Assembly (NCBI GenBank): GCA_000226015.1
Contig: JH153107.1
Coordinates: 116,849-177,607 of the forward strand
Reading direction: 5' to 3'
Length of the DNA: 60,759 bases
From: Mnemiopsis leidyi
Lineage: Eukaryota; Ctenophora; Tentaculata; Lobata; Bolinopsidae
Of the stretch, positions 1 to 12,260 are shown one piece after another. Within the stretch, counting starts at the first letter, position 1, and every line of letters starts with the position of its first letter. The notes below the pieces were generated by a model. The model saw only the letters and a list, made by a program, of their open reading frames with translations. It had not been told where the DNA came from and searched no databases. A program made the position numbers and the translations under genes.

Positions 1-168
1 TCACCCTCTGCAACAAGACGTTCGTAAAGCAAGGACTATGTCACCTATGTTTTTTCCACGTAGGTTTAACTAAACAGTCCTACATCAGGCCTTGGTTTGT
101 AGTCATTTGGGTGGCGGCAACCACGACAGAAAATTACGACGGACTCATTATTATTATGAATTTCTTAT

Positions 169-790
169 CAGGCCCGTAGTTAGGGGGGGGGACAGGGGGG
201 GTCATGACCCCCCCCCAATTTGGGGAAGGGTGGGTCAAATATGACCTGCGAAGCAGGTCATTGACCCCCCCAGATTTGACTACTGTCTAAACATCTAAAT
301 TTTCATTGCTGAAAACATAAATTCTAATCAGTATTGGACATACAATGCTTGTTTTATTAATATTTCTAATTCAATAGCTATAAGCTAACAACTTGAATCT
401 TGACACTTATCACAATTGAATATGATACTTGCCATTGCCCATTGCCCATTTGCTTATTATTCTCGATTGCAAAATTGAAAATTGTAATCTATATCATTTA
501 AATACCCTGATTATTATCTAACAGATTTCTTTTAGAATATAGATCATGGCACAGGTAATGTCTGAACTATGAGCATACCAGATAGTCACAGCTTCTGTAT
601 GGGCATTGGGCCTGCTTCAACACCTCAAGATGCCTCGATTTTCTGCTTTCTTATTGATAAACAATGGTTTTCCTGCTAAAATTTTCTGGGGGGGCTCTGC
701 CTCTGGACCCCGATGGGGGCTGCGCCCCCAAACCCCCGCGCTTTGTTCGCAAGCAGACCCCCCCATTTCAAAATCCTAGCAACGGCCCTG
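169..790. mobile_element. Putative non-autonomous TIR DNA transposon with GC-rich ends
   Basis: The left end reads CAGGCCCGTAGTTAGG, and the right end on the reverse strand reads CAGGGCCGTTGCTAGG. These are imperfect terminal inverted repeats (13 of 16 bases). G-runs and C-runs lie just inside both ends, and the interior is AT-rich with no transposase-like reading frame. The flanks share only a short TAT (166-168 and 791-793), so the target duplication and superfamily are uncertain. The CAGGG-type terminus is common in hAT-like and other cut-and-paste elements. It could instead be two unrelated G-rich fragments. Confidence 0.45.
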
Positions 791-1871
791 TATACCACCA
801 GAATAGAGTTAAGCCCGGGACCACATTGCTAGTACACTACTGATGCAAATGTAAGTTCCTTCCATTTCTTGCTTCACTTCATCTCTTCAAGTTCCTACGC
901 TGGTGAAGACTCTCTTTTGGATGTTGGACAGCTCACTACATAGCTCTGCTTTGTCGTTTCTTTTTATATGATTTACTTTATGTCACTCTCGACCAAGTAA
1001 GTCCTTTACCCTAAGTATCTAAGATATATTCTTAGAGAAGCTATGATATTGATCAGTTGTATAAACAGGATGTTACTAAAGATGTAATGAAAATATTCTA
1101 ACTCCTCAACATTTTGTATTACTCAGCTTGACCTGTTCTGTCTGCTAAAATTGGGAAATTTGTATTTTTGAAGTCCTTGGAGCATTGCATTTCCTTGTGC
1201 ATGTATCTGCTGCTTGAAAAATTCCATTCTCATACATGAATTCAGAAATGGTCTTTCTTGAGATTCAGGCAATGTTTCAGTTTACAGCTATTGAAAGACA
1301 CCCAAGAGGTGAATTGTCAGTTGCCTGATTGTACAATCTGGCCATTGTTTTAGGGATACAAGTTACTCTACTAGGAAACCAGTAAGAAATAAAACAGTCT
1401 TTTATAAGTTAATCTCAATGAAACACAACATTCTTTAATAAACCAGTAAATTTATGTCACTTTCCATTTATCACATAACAACAAAAATAATTATGTCAAT
1501 AATTTCAAAAAAGATTGTAGAATTAGCCATGGTGATTCAACTGTGCATCAATGTTGAATGGTAGCTAGCAGGCAAAGGAGTGCTCTTACAATAGAATTTA
1601 AAAGATTGTGGAAGCCTTGGAGATTCAACTGCACCTTAATGTCAGATGGTAGCTGAAGGGGCAAAGGAGTGCCCTTACTTGTTGTTTCTCGCAGATGTAC
1701 TGTTTTGGGGTTCAAAAATTCAATAAAACAATAGATGTTAGCACCATTCTCAAAGTAAATTTAAAAAGTAAAAGTTAAGTTCCCGGCAGCTCGTAGTTAA
1801 TTTTTGGAAATCAGTAAACATCAACATATTGTTTTGCAGATAATTGCCCTTAATTGTATTGTAACATAATG
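791..1871. other. Intergenic, no gene seen
   Basis: AT-rich sequence downstream of the GPCR gene (which is read leftward), so part of it may be the GPCR 3' UTR. I see no coding similarity, RNA gene or clear repeat. Two similar short segments near 1540-1590 and 1620-1680 (both containing a run close to GGCAAAGGAGTGC) look like a local degenerate duplication. Confidence 0.5.
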
Positions 1872-3008
1872 CTATTTGTGTGATGTGTATGATACACTTG
1901 TCTCATTACCCTCATGGCAAGAGTTCAATGCTATTGCCTTGACTGCTATCTGGCGAATGTTCATTGGATTAACTGCATTAGCTCTTTTTAGTGTTTGCAT
2001 TCTAGATCGATTCATTTGCTGCACTTGAGTCACAATGTCATTCATTTGAGTCGGCTGTTCCATTCCCAGAAGAGAGTAGACAATTCTTATGATAAATCTT
2101 TTAAATCTTGCATTAGTAAGTGTGTAAATGATGGGATTACAGGCGACATTTAGGTAATATGATTCTGTTTGCATGATGTAGAACCATGTTGGCATTTCAA
2201 CCTGCAAGACTTGAAGCATTGCTCTCAAACACAATGGAGTAACAGATATTACAAATACCCAAGAAACAGCTGATACAGTTATAACAGCGTTCTTACTAAT
2301 GGAGCCTTTTTTGCCTGCTTTCTTTGAAACATATTTTGATGCAATATAGAGAATAATCACGTTTGACACTACAATAAGTAAGACTGGTAGCCCTCCAAAT
2401 AATGTCACGCAGATAATTGTGTATATGAGCTGCCCGGGTTCCGCTGATAGGCCTGATGTGTTGCATCCTAGAATATAGGGATCAAAAAATGTATACTGTC
2501 CCATTATGAAGACAGCATTCACAACAAATATGATAGAAAATCCCCATATGATTCCCATAATGATTTTTCCATGTTTCTTTCCCATGTTTTGTGCTACAAA
2601 TGGCCTCATCAATACAAACACCCTGTATCCGGAGATGATTACCAAGGTCAGAAGCTCACAAAACGTCGGTATGTAGCCAATCATCCCCTGGATAAAACAC
2701 ATTGCCTCTCCCAGTACCCATTTCTTTGTAAAAGTGGTTATCAGTATTGTTGTTCCAGACAGGAAAGCTATGAAAAAGTCCACAAAGGCCAAATGCTCTA
2801 GGAAAATCAGTGACACCTTGTCCATACTTATTGCATTACACTTCAATGTCCCATAAAGTACAATAATGTTTCCTCCCATAGCACAGATTAGCATAGGGAT
2901 GTGGTAGACTATTATTAGAATGTAGGCCCAGTCAGGAAAGTTGAGGTAGTCGTTGATGTCATCTATTTTAGTTATGTTGACTGTGTCCACAAACTTCAGC
3001 TTTACCAT
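1872..3008 (-). CDS. Class A (rhodopsin-like) G protein-coupled receptor, single exon
   Basis: A 378-residue seven-transmembrane receptor in the plasma membrane; the ligand is unknown. Helices can be placed near residues 29-53, 66-92, 103-130, 147-170, 193-223, 242-264 and 280-300. Class A landmarks are GN at 46-47, LAFVD at 73-77 (sodium-site Asp77), Trp155 in helix 4, Pro258 in helix 6, NPIIY at 291-295, and Cys104 with Cys182 as the likely disulfide. The helix 3 DRY box is replaced by GYR (127-129), and the helix 6 CWxP motif is not intact. The start ATG is followed at once by a short extracellular N terminus with an NIT glycosylation site. There is no intron, as is common in lineage-expanded invertebrate receptors. 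It lies head-to-head with the ABHD-like gene starting at 3382. Confidence 0.9.
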   Translation of the reverse strand: MVKLKFVDTVNITKIDDINDYLNFPDWAYILIIVYHIPMLICAMGGNIIVLYGTLKCNAISMDKVSLIFLEHLAFVDFFIAFLSGTTILITTFTKKWVLGEAMCFIQGMIGYIPTFCELLTLVIISGYRVFVLMRPFVAQNMGKKHGKIIMGIIWGFSIIFVVNAVFIMGQYTFFDPYILGCNTSGLSAEPGQLIYTIICVTLFGGLPVLLIVVSNVIILYIASKYVSKKAGKKGSISKNAVITVSAVSWVFVISVTPLCLRAMLQVLQVEMPTWFYIMQTESYYLNVACNPIIYTLTNARFKRFIIRIVYSLLGMEQPTQMNDIVTQVQQMNRSRMQTLKRANAVNPMNIRQIAVKAIALNSCHEGNETSVSYTSHK

Positions 3009-3217
3009 GATCCTGCTAGGGGATTAAAGTAGAATTAAAATCAATTAATATATACTGTGGTATTGCAAATTGACAACCTACCTATCTCAGGCATATAGAC
3101 AAAGGGGGGTTCAAAAAATTATACCTAGATAAATGTACTTAGTTAGTGGTGGCTGATTTATGGGAACACTTTGAAAATCAATTGTTGTTATTTTCGACCA
3201 GAGATTTCTCAAATACA

Positions 3218-3356
3218 ATGGACGTCAGCATTCTTGGGGAGGAGTCGGAAAGCTTTTCTAGCACGTGAATGTGCTTATATCTGGTTTCTCATTGACCAAT
3301 CCCTGTTTAATGTTGAGGAAAATTTCCGACTCCTCCTCAAGAATTCTGACGACCAT
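3218..3356. repeat. Foldback (hairpin) element between two divergent genes
   Basis: The 34-base arm at 3218-3251 is the reverse complement of 3323-3356 with 31 of 34 positions matching, around a loop of about 71 bases. It lies in the 373-base interval between the GPCR start codon (3008, minus) and the ABHD-like start (3382, plus). It may be a small MITE or a structured 5' element. Confidence 0.75.
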
Positions 3357-3381
3357 ATTTATTCTTAACTTCCTATAGGAG

Positions 3382-6300
3382 ATGACCAATATAGCACAAC
3401 TGGGGGCTACTGCTATGCTGGGCATTTCAGCATACATGTTTCCCAGCCAAATAGTGAGACTGAGGTCTCTTATTATGTTTGTGTTGGGGCACATTCTTTA
3501 CAACTTCGTTAAGGTAAGTACCTAACATCCTTGCCTTGTAGAAATGTTATCATTGATTATCTGATCTAGACAGTAGCTGCAAAGGGTCATAACTGAGGCA
3601 AGTAGAGCCTGATCAATCCATTTTAACTAAATGACTGAACAACATCCTCCTATTAAAGGTTGTTCCTATTTGAGAAGCTATAAAATGAATGGCTACAAGA
3701 CGTATTTACAATTTAACCATCTAACGTTATAATGTAAGTAACGGCACACTCTTTCAGTCCTCCAAAAATCCAGAGCTGCTAGGACAAGGTAAACTGAAGC
3801 AGGTTCTGGAAGAGTGCAGTACAGTGCTGACAGAGACATATTACCCCACACCTTGGTGTTTGGGTCCGCATCTTCACACCGTTCTAAGAGTGCTCTTTCA
3901 GAATGTCCCTAAAATGAGACTTGAACGGTAGATCTTGATTTTATTCGGTTTTGTGAGTTTCTAGTATTATAATTGTAAATAGCTAAATATAATCAAATTC
4001 TAAACAACGTTAGCAAAGTTCATACACAGCAGGTTTCAGTAAAGTTGATATTCAGCATATTAGTTATAGCAAAAACACTTAGTTGTTATGAAAGTGATGG
4101 CACAAGTTTTGTTTTAAGCCTTAAAGTGTGGACTAAATGTATAGCATATAAAATCGCGACACTACTAACCGGGAACGAACAAAAAACGGCACTACAGAAA
4201 AAATTGCCCTTGTGGTAACACATTCTTTTATAGAATACAGCTTATTACAGTTATTGATTAACTGCAAATTGAGTTAATAATCTCCGTTCAGATATCACCT
4301 TCTCTTCTCTGGCAATTAAAGGATCAATTAGCTCATTAGCAATGATCTATATTTGAATACGACCTGCCGAAAATAATAATGTATCATGTGCTGAATAGAT
4401 TTGACGGATTTTCCTAGATTATAAATGGTAGTAGATATCTAAATGTTTACTTCCCTAAATTCAAGGCTGAACAGCTCTTTGTGTTGGAGCTGTGTGGCGG
4501 TTTAATTGAAGTTGCCGCGCTCTAACCAGGCAGTAAAACATGTTCACCTAAATGGCAAGACACAAATATAATTGTAAATCTCTCATAAAAGAATTGGGTA
4601 ATGAATGTCTTTTGTTGCTCAGTCGAAAATAAATTTCTCCTTTAATAGGTATAATATGCTTAAGTCGAGAGCATTTCTTAACGGAAATCACAAAATATGT
4701 TTTTTACAGATGACGAATGTATTGAAATTTTTAAAAGTCAGCGATTTTTCCTCTGAACTGGCTTTCTTACACTAAAATACACTTCCAAATATTCATCTCA
4801 GCTTATCAGATTCCTACTCGGGGTACTCAAGCACGCCTATTAACAGGATACAGAGATAGGCTGAACCTATCTACTAAATCTGCAAATTTGCATACTTTGC
4901 TTAATGAATTTGTTCAAGTCAATGCTACATAAAGCATGGATACGTCACCAAGTGAATAAAAGTGCTTGACAAGCTTGTGTGGAATATTCAACACGCATTA
5001 CGCATAATGCCGAGCTGTGAGTAAGCGTGTACATCTGATAGCTACACACTTAACCATGCTCCAGGCCTAACTTGCAGGTAGTTCTACACGGTACTTGGTA
5101 GTGTACAACACTGTAATTACTTCCTGGGTTAATCAAGCTCACCAGCCTGCTGGGAAATTGAAGCGGTTCACTGCGGTTCTGCACTTTTTCTTGCTATTAT
5201 TTTACAGCAACTTTGTTTGTGCTGGGAGCCGACTGAAGTTAAAGTTTGTTAGAGTAGAGAAAGATCATGTTTCTAATGGACAAAAATCACGTGACCTTTT
5301 CAATCGTCCCCAATTAGCTGTAAGTGAAGAAGTTTTCTTTGAGTAATTAAATAATTAGGTCAACAGCGCAAAGAGATGCCAATTGTTGACACAAAAACGA
5401 CCAGAGATTTCGGCCACGGTATAACTTCGCGACTGTGCTATCCGAAAATCCATGTCCTACTTCAGATTAGGTCGGTTATTTTCAAACAAATGGCATATAT
5501 CAATTATCATTATAAAACCTAAGAAACTAGTAAAATATGGCAAAACTTCGGAAGATAAAAAGATAATTGACCGGCAAAATGTTGACTGACCACCTGTTAA
5601 AGCTTAGAGCTTTATATTGATAACTTGTTATAGTTCATCCAATCATTTAAGTTACAAACATGAAGACAATGGCAAAAAACGTGACATTCAATTAGAGATA
5701 TAAATGAGTAAATGCAGAGCCTTAGCCAGAAGTTGGCTGGTAGTCAGCTCCTCATCAAAAAGCTACAACTTTGTTTTTCGATGTTATCGATAAATTATAT
5801 TATATTTATCTTCCTGATCATTAGGAACTGTTTAAAGGAGACGGTTGCTGCCACCTAATTGTAGCCGAGCTTCGTCCTCATCATTATATAATAGATGCAG
5901 GCCATAAGTGTGACTGTGTGAGTAGTCAACTAGTTAGTACAGTTAAAACTACAGTTAAAATTAACCAAGGCCAACTTGACAAAGTACAATTTGTTTAGTT
6001 ATACCTATCCAGAGAGTATTTATAACTTTGACTGTGGTTAAAAAGAACTTGGTGTTGAAGCGTTCACCTTACACAACATTTTAATCATCCCAAAACACAG
6101 CGACGTTTCTACATCTGCAAATTGTACATCATGATCCCTGACTACCATAACGCACTGATTGCCTCGTTCAATCAAATCTATTGCAACAAAGTATCATGTA
6201 TTAGACTAGGGGGCAGGACCAGACAACGTGAAAGTTTGTCAACCCGTAGGTCTTTTAGATCATCTACCCATCGATACACCAGATACTTTTACTGGAAAAC

Positions 6301-9300
6301 AGGTTTCACAATTTTCATGGACTATCATCTGCTGATGAGTGGCCCATATGGCATTCTAATACCGTTCAGTTGGTCTTACCGCGCTGACGATACCAAATTT
6401 TATCGAACTGATCGCGAACTTGCCTCAAAGTGAAGTTTTCTTAAAAAGCATGTTAATCGTACCTGTGGTCGAAAACGATAAGATTCATTGAGAAGTCTAC
6501 TTAACATTTCTCAATTGGTGTTCTGTTATTCTGACTGATGGCGTGTCGATAAGGATTTTATTGTTTGCTAACTATCAATGTTTTTACACAAAACAATAGG
6601 TACACGAATTACAGTCCATAGTTTCAGAGGATGCACAATACCCATTGTCTATCTAGCTGCATATGTGAAGTTATAGGGCAAACCGGCAAACCTGAACTGA
6701 AAGATATATATATGCTTCTTGTAAATAAACCTAGAGTTGTTTTATTGCAGTGCGACTAAAAATTAGTACTGAAGTACCTAGTTATATGACTTACTGCAAA
6801 TGATTCAGCCCATAACTGATAACTTTAGCCTGGGTCAAAACCTGCGAAAGTTTGATACGGCTCAAGCAAAAAAGACTTCCCAGTTGCCTCAAGAACCTAC
6901 TCCTAACTCGCCGAGAGGAATTAAAGACTGGTCCAGTAAACTGGCCCGCTTTAAATGAGTCCTTGCACCTCACAACCTGACCAAGGCTAATGACCGAAAC
7001 ATCTGTCGTCCTTGAGCAGGTCTGGTCGGTTTGACAATGACTCACCAAGTTTTGTCAGAGCTTATTTCGGGATGTCCCCTCGCGTAACTCACTAATGATC
7101 AGTGATCAACGGGGGTCGAGTCTCATGGTGACTGGAAAATGTAGATCGGGGTCTGATAAAGGATATTAGGCAAATTTGTTTACCATTCTTATCCTTAAGA
7201 TATAGCTAGACCCTGAGTCATCAGTCATGACTCGAACAGAAATGGTGATAGAACGACCAATTTTATGATAATTTGGATTTGTAATTGTTCAAAAATGTAT
7301 TTAAATAAATATATTTGAAGTTATCTAAACACACTTTAGGTTTATCCCTGACAACCTACATTGCATACCACGAATAATAGCTGGAAGAAATTATAGCAAA
7401 GGATTTTCCTTAAGCAAAGTCATGAGCTATAATCAACCTCCGTATTTACCTTACCATGACCCTGAAGAACATGTGAACTATTGACCAAACAAAGACAACC
7501 AGTCAGCAACGCCAAGATCATGTGTGGAGAAAGTAAACTTATTACAGAGCAATTTCCAACCCAGAATTAGGTACTCCGGACATTGTATTCTTAGACAAGG
7601 ACCTGTCCTAAAGTAGCAAGTACTTGCCTGGCTGGTCGAGACTTTCCGGTTCAACGTTTATCTGTCCGCCAGACGGCGCAGATATGACAAACAAACAAAA
7701 CCGTCTAGATCAAGAGAGTTACTTGCTTGTACAGCTGAGTAAGCTGTATTGTAAAGTATCTAAGTATAGTCGAGATTTATTAGGCTGACGTTATGTCTCT
7801 TGTAATAGGTTTATCACAAGGATGGTGTTCTTGTATGGGTTATTCACATAGAAAGAAAAAGTCTAGCGCCGTCAAAGATATATGTTTCAAGACAAATAGC
7901 TGCATGGAAGCAAGGTAGGGAGGGGATCTGACAACATCTCATCATCTTAACTAGCATAAAGGATAGCACAGTTAACACTTTAATTCACTTAATGGATAAG
8001 CTGTGAGGAATAATCTTCGCTTGCTTGAAGTATGAAATAATCTACTCTACAACAAACAATAATCGTCACAACATACAACTATTCTAAGCAACAAGGACAG
8101 TGGGATATATTGGTAAAGTGATAAACTTCCATGTGATAGATGTACTAATGTTAATGCTATTTGAACATCCTCCGTGTAAATTAGAGGAAATGATATGACA
8201 GTTTTTAAGAGTTTGAGTAAGAAATTGTGGAGCAATAGAACAATTAAGTGATCTAACACCAGATCACCTTTATTTGAAGGTTAAATGTGAGGATGAGGAT
8301 ATTTGATGAGGACGTCTATGATGATTGTGTGTTTCACGAATAGGAAATAACAACAGTAATAGGACACAGCATCAGTTTCAAACAACTTTAAAAAAGCTCA
8401 GTGCTGCTGCGGCAACAGATATGCATTCTTGCGAAAGCTGATGATATACATAATTAAAATAGAAGTTGACTTTTTCGAAAAAGAAAAAACGGTTCTACTC
8501 ATTAGTAGAGTTCGCAGTTTCTACCAAATAGCCACTGAGCTATGAATCCAATGCTCACAAGTGAACGAAGACAATAAATTCCAGAAATACTCCTAAGCAT
8601 TCGGGACTAACAGATTATCAGCACAGCAGGATTTGTTAATTTATAAATCATATCTTTGTAGGTTTCATTAAAGAACATTGTTTCTGTGACATTGTTATTA
8701 CTATTAATAATCACAACTCCCCTTTTTGATATCAAGTGAGTTATCATGATATGGGACAAACTATTTAAAACACAATATGGCTATGAAAATTAACCGTCTG
8801 GGTAGATGCGGAATTGTCTTTGTGTCTTGTCATAAAAGTAGATCGGTTTCTGCCCTGCCTTCTGGGCAACCCAATTCATAGAGACCGAGGTCATCCTTCT
8901 CACAAAAAACAAGTGTAGAAGTATCTTCCTAATGTTCTGTTAACCCCATAACTCATCAGTCGAGGCTGTTGTTTGACTGCCGTCTATTTTTAGACGATCT
9001 CCCAAGCTCCCCAGCTTCCTCCTCGACCACAAAATTATGTGGAGATAGCAACTAACGACACTACAACATGACTCCCACTGTCATTGATCCAGTTGGCATA
9101 ACAAAGGAATAAGTTGATGATGATGATGTCGCCCACCTTTTTTCCGCTACTAGTGTTGTGTAATAGTTGTATTGTTAATCCGCACAAGATCTGCTATCCT
9201 TTTCCTTAGTAACGATGGGGGTCGTGTTTGGATATCAACCGTCAGCTGGCTGGTATCTAAGTGATCTTAGAAGATAGATAGTTGGAAAACATACACTTAC

Positions 9301-12216
9301 CAGATTAGTGGATTAAAGTTATTATATTGATATTCTCTGTTGATAATTGGCCAAGCCTTAATTTCTGATATCACTGTAACCAAGTGTTGATACATATATC
9401 GATCTTTCTGATATTCAGATAGAAGAGTATCTGATACCATTTAATCGAAGTCAGATCCTTAATTGACGGTATTTTGAGAAAATTAGATATCTTTTGAATT
9501 ACTTCAATAATCCCACCAATAAGACTACGTTTTAGCTATACAAGTACATCGATCAGTTATCCTTACGATTCTACTGATGTAATTGCACAGAGAAAGTACC
9601 AATGTTCATTCGATTCGTGTGTGGTCTCCTTATATTAATTTAAGTGTATCCAATTATCCAAAATCTATTTCAATATATACATTTATATGTATATCTCGAT
9701 CTTATATATATATAATAATCTTCATTTAATGTTTCCCACGAAGATTCAATGACTTCGGAAGTATCTAAGTACTTCATTACTTTGAGAGTGGAATGTTGCC
9801 ATAACAACGTGGTCAATCATCTTATGCATAATTATACCTGACCAGCACATAGCATAAATACATGTCATAATTACATAATATTAGAATATTTGTCATAATT
9901 ACCCATATTCTACTCTCAGAGAGTACATACGAACGCCGGACGGTGGACAGTTTGCACTGGACTGGCTTGTAAACAAAGGTCCTGATGACCTTGACAAACC
10001 CATCGTCATGGTCGTTCCAGGAATCACTGGTATGTAAATATTTTAACTGGTATTTGATTAGCTTAAATATCTTAACTGGTATTTACTTAGCTTAACATTT
10101 TTACCGATATTTAATTAGCTTGTGGTTAGCCGAATTTCTTCAAAAAATAATCTTATTGCCAGTGTTTGTCTGTGTTTATTTGTTTCGTATATTGTATCAT
10201 TACTGTAAGCTTGGAGACTGTGTGTAGCAATTCTAAAGAGGGTTTGCAACATCAAACAAAGAAGATGCTAACTGATTCATTCGATCATGGTCTGTTTCTA
10301 GTTCATTCAACTAAGTCACATGCTTGGAATAAAGGTGAACCCTTAGGTGCACGTATGCAATTATATGTTATAGCGATTGGATACTGAACTAGGATAAGTT
10401 GGTCCGCTTTCCCGGTTAAACCTTTTATACAGTCAATTAAGTAATAACAATCAAAGACTGAGTCGTTTGTTGCTTCAAACTTTTATAATTAGAAATTAAC
10501 TTTCTTCTGCACAAGATTTCGTATTGAAGTGTGCATTTACAAAAATTTAAAGTATAAACTTTAATTGATTGATCGCCCTGATTGCTTATCTTCCATAATA
10601 ATATCATGAAAACATCTGAAATGCTAAGTAGTTGTTAGATCTTCAGAATCACGTGAGTATATGGTTAAGCGAGCATGTTTGAGAAACAGTACAAATACTG
10701 TAACTGTGGGAACTAAATTTTTCCCATCGTTGCTAGATCTATCCGTGTATAATAGTATTCGCCATAAGCTTATCATTTATCGCTATTGGAGGAGTGGAGC
10801 ACCAATGCACCCACCTGTACCTTAAAGGTGTGTACTGTATATGTATACACCACACAGATATAGTATATACCTACTCAATGGTGTAGTTTCCATGTAATTA
10901 GGTAAATGTTGATAATTCAGGGCTTCAGGAAGATTTCAGCGTGAAGAAGAGAAGAACCAGGGTCACAAAGAAATAAACTTCTTCTTAATAAGTCAAATTG
11001 CGCAATTTTGTAGCTCTCACAAATGGCCTGATTTTACTTAGGTTTTACCTCTGAATATTGTCATTTGTAAGTTTGCATTGGTTGCCCGGTGCCACATTTT
11101 CATATCATTAGCCTTGTATCCTAGTAACCATGTATATTTTACAGGTTTTAGGTAGTTCTACTGCACTGCGACTAAGTTATGTAGGTAGTTGTGTGTACCC
11201 TTACTCCAAAAAATCTAATAGTGTAATACACTAGTAGTACTGTAAATGTCAAAGTAAAATTTATTTCACAGTAAACTTTTTGTCACGGTAACCTTTATGG
11301 CTCAGTAAACTTAATGTCACAGTAAACTTAATGTCACAGTAAACTTTATGTCTCAGTAAACTTTATGTCACAGCAAACTTAATATCACAGTAAACTTTAT
11401 GTCACAGTAAACTTTATGTCGCAGTAAACTTTATGTCGCAGTAACCTTAATTTCACAGTAAACTTTATGTCACAGTAAACTTTATGTCACAGTAAACTTT
11501 ATGTCACAGCAAACTTTATGTCGCAGTAAACTTTATTTCACAGCTCCTATCTCTTACAGGTGGTTCCCATAACAACTACGTAAGACATCTAATGTTAAAC
11601 GGACATACTAACAAGTGCAGGTAAGTCCTACTATAATACGTATAAATAAGTTTACTATCTAAGTATCTAGTTTACTGTATCTCTGAAAGTTTAAGTCATT
11701 TTGTACTGGTAGAAATGAAAATCTTCAAATGTGAAGTAGATATTAATGATAGTTAAGTAATTGAACATTTTGATAACTATCTTAGGCGATAGTGAAAAGT
11801 GTGAGCTCCTGTGACATAACAAAAATAGAGATTTAACTAAACACTTTGCAGGACACTAGTGTTCAACAACAGAGGGTGCGCCTATTCTACTCTCTTAGTA
11901 AGTCTCACTTCTTCTTTGTTCCTGGAAAATCTGTTTGTCCTCAAAACTGTCACAACTTGGTAGATAGTTGTACATATTCCCTTGATTATAAACTCACCAA
12001 ACTTGAATTTCTTACCAATTGCTAAATTTATTGTAATGATAGCTAAAACTCCTTAGATATGACTGAATAACCAAGTAACCAACTAATTTAATTAAATTTA
12101 CAGACTCCACGGACATATTCTGGGAGCAATACAGAAGACATGAGCCTTGCTGTGAGAACTTTGACTGACAGATATCCTAACGCTCCAATAATTATTGTAG
12201 CTGTCTCCCTAGGCGG
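3382..12216 (+). CDS. ABHD1/ABHD3-type alpha/beta hydrolase, exons 1-6 (3' half missing)
   Basis: Exons that join in phase are 3382-3513, 3758-3927, 9920-10029, 11560-11620, 11852-11897 and 12104-12216, encoding about 210 residues. Residues 7-40 form a hydrophobic, probably membrane-anchoring, segment. Then come the family signatures YYPTPWC, YIRTPDGGQFALDW, a PGITGGSHNNYVR oxyanion region, VFNNRG, LLTPRTYSGSNTEDM, and the nucleophile elbow AVSLGG with Ser208. ABHD1/3 proteins are membrane-anchored hydrolases, and ABHD3 acts on phospholipids. The elbow has Ala in place of the first Gly of GxSxG. Exon 6 ends at a good donor (GG|GTATGT), but no exons for the C-terminal half with the catalytic Asp and His were found downstream. 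The inverted duplication that follows probably interrupts the gene or reflects an assembly join. The start ATG may be preceded by a 5' UTR exon because an acceptor-like CTATAG lies just upstream. Confidence 0.82.
5208..7914 (+). CDS. Unidentified gene fragment nested in ABHD intron 2 (three exons)
   Basis: Three exons with good splice sites join in phase: 5208-5319 (TTACAG acceptor, GTAAGT donor), 5825-5917 (ATTAG acceptor, GTGAGT donor) and 7809-7914 (AATAG acceptor, GTAGGG donor). The joined protein segment includes ELFKGDGCCHLIVAEL, RPHHYIIDAGHKCDC and KDGVLVWVIHIERKSLAPSK. I do not recognise the family. The phases do not fit the flanking ABHD exons (2 needed, 0 and 1 offered), so this looks like a separate transcript on the same strand. 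No start codon exon or terminal exon was found. An alternative is cassette exons of another isoform, or a decayed gene. Confidence 0.5.
6791..7048. repeat. Retroelement-like remnant with hammerhead-like core
   Basis: The stretch around 6977-7010 reads CTGACCAAGG, then CTAATGACC, then GAAAC and GTC. This resembles the CUGANGA / stem II / GAAA / GUC layout of hammerhead motifs known from Penelope-like retroelements. The catalytic G of CUGANGA is C here, and stem I is not evident, so any ribozyme would be inactive. An open minus-strand frame covers the interval but has no recognisable protein family. Confidence 0.3.
7915..9919. other. Intronic sequence, no gene seen
   Basis: This is the 3' part of the large ABHD intron 2. 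It is AT-rich with short dispersed ORFs that show no family similarity. A short GATGAT run lies near 9116-9127 and AT-rich simple sequence near 9670-9715. Confidence 0.5.
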
Positions 12217-12260
12217 GTATGTTGACACAAAGTTTGTACAATTTAAGGTGTGTACAATGT
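10036..12260 (+). repeat. Left arm of a large inverted duplication
   Basis: This arm is collinear, in reverse complement, with 12836-15131 over its whole length. Matching landmarks include 10790-10850 with 14400-14460, exon 4 with 13571-13631, exon 5 with 13186-13231 and exon 6 with 12869-12981. Introns differ by substitutions and indels, while the exons are nearly identical. Confidence 0.92.
11265..11545 (+). repeat. 17-bp tandem repeat (TCACAGTAAACTTTATG)
   Basis: About 16 imperfect copies lie in ABHD intron 3, just before exon 4. The inverted copy at about 13650-14010 has more copies, so the two arms differ in array length. Confidence 0.85.
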
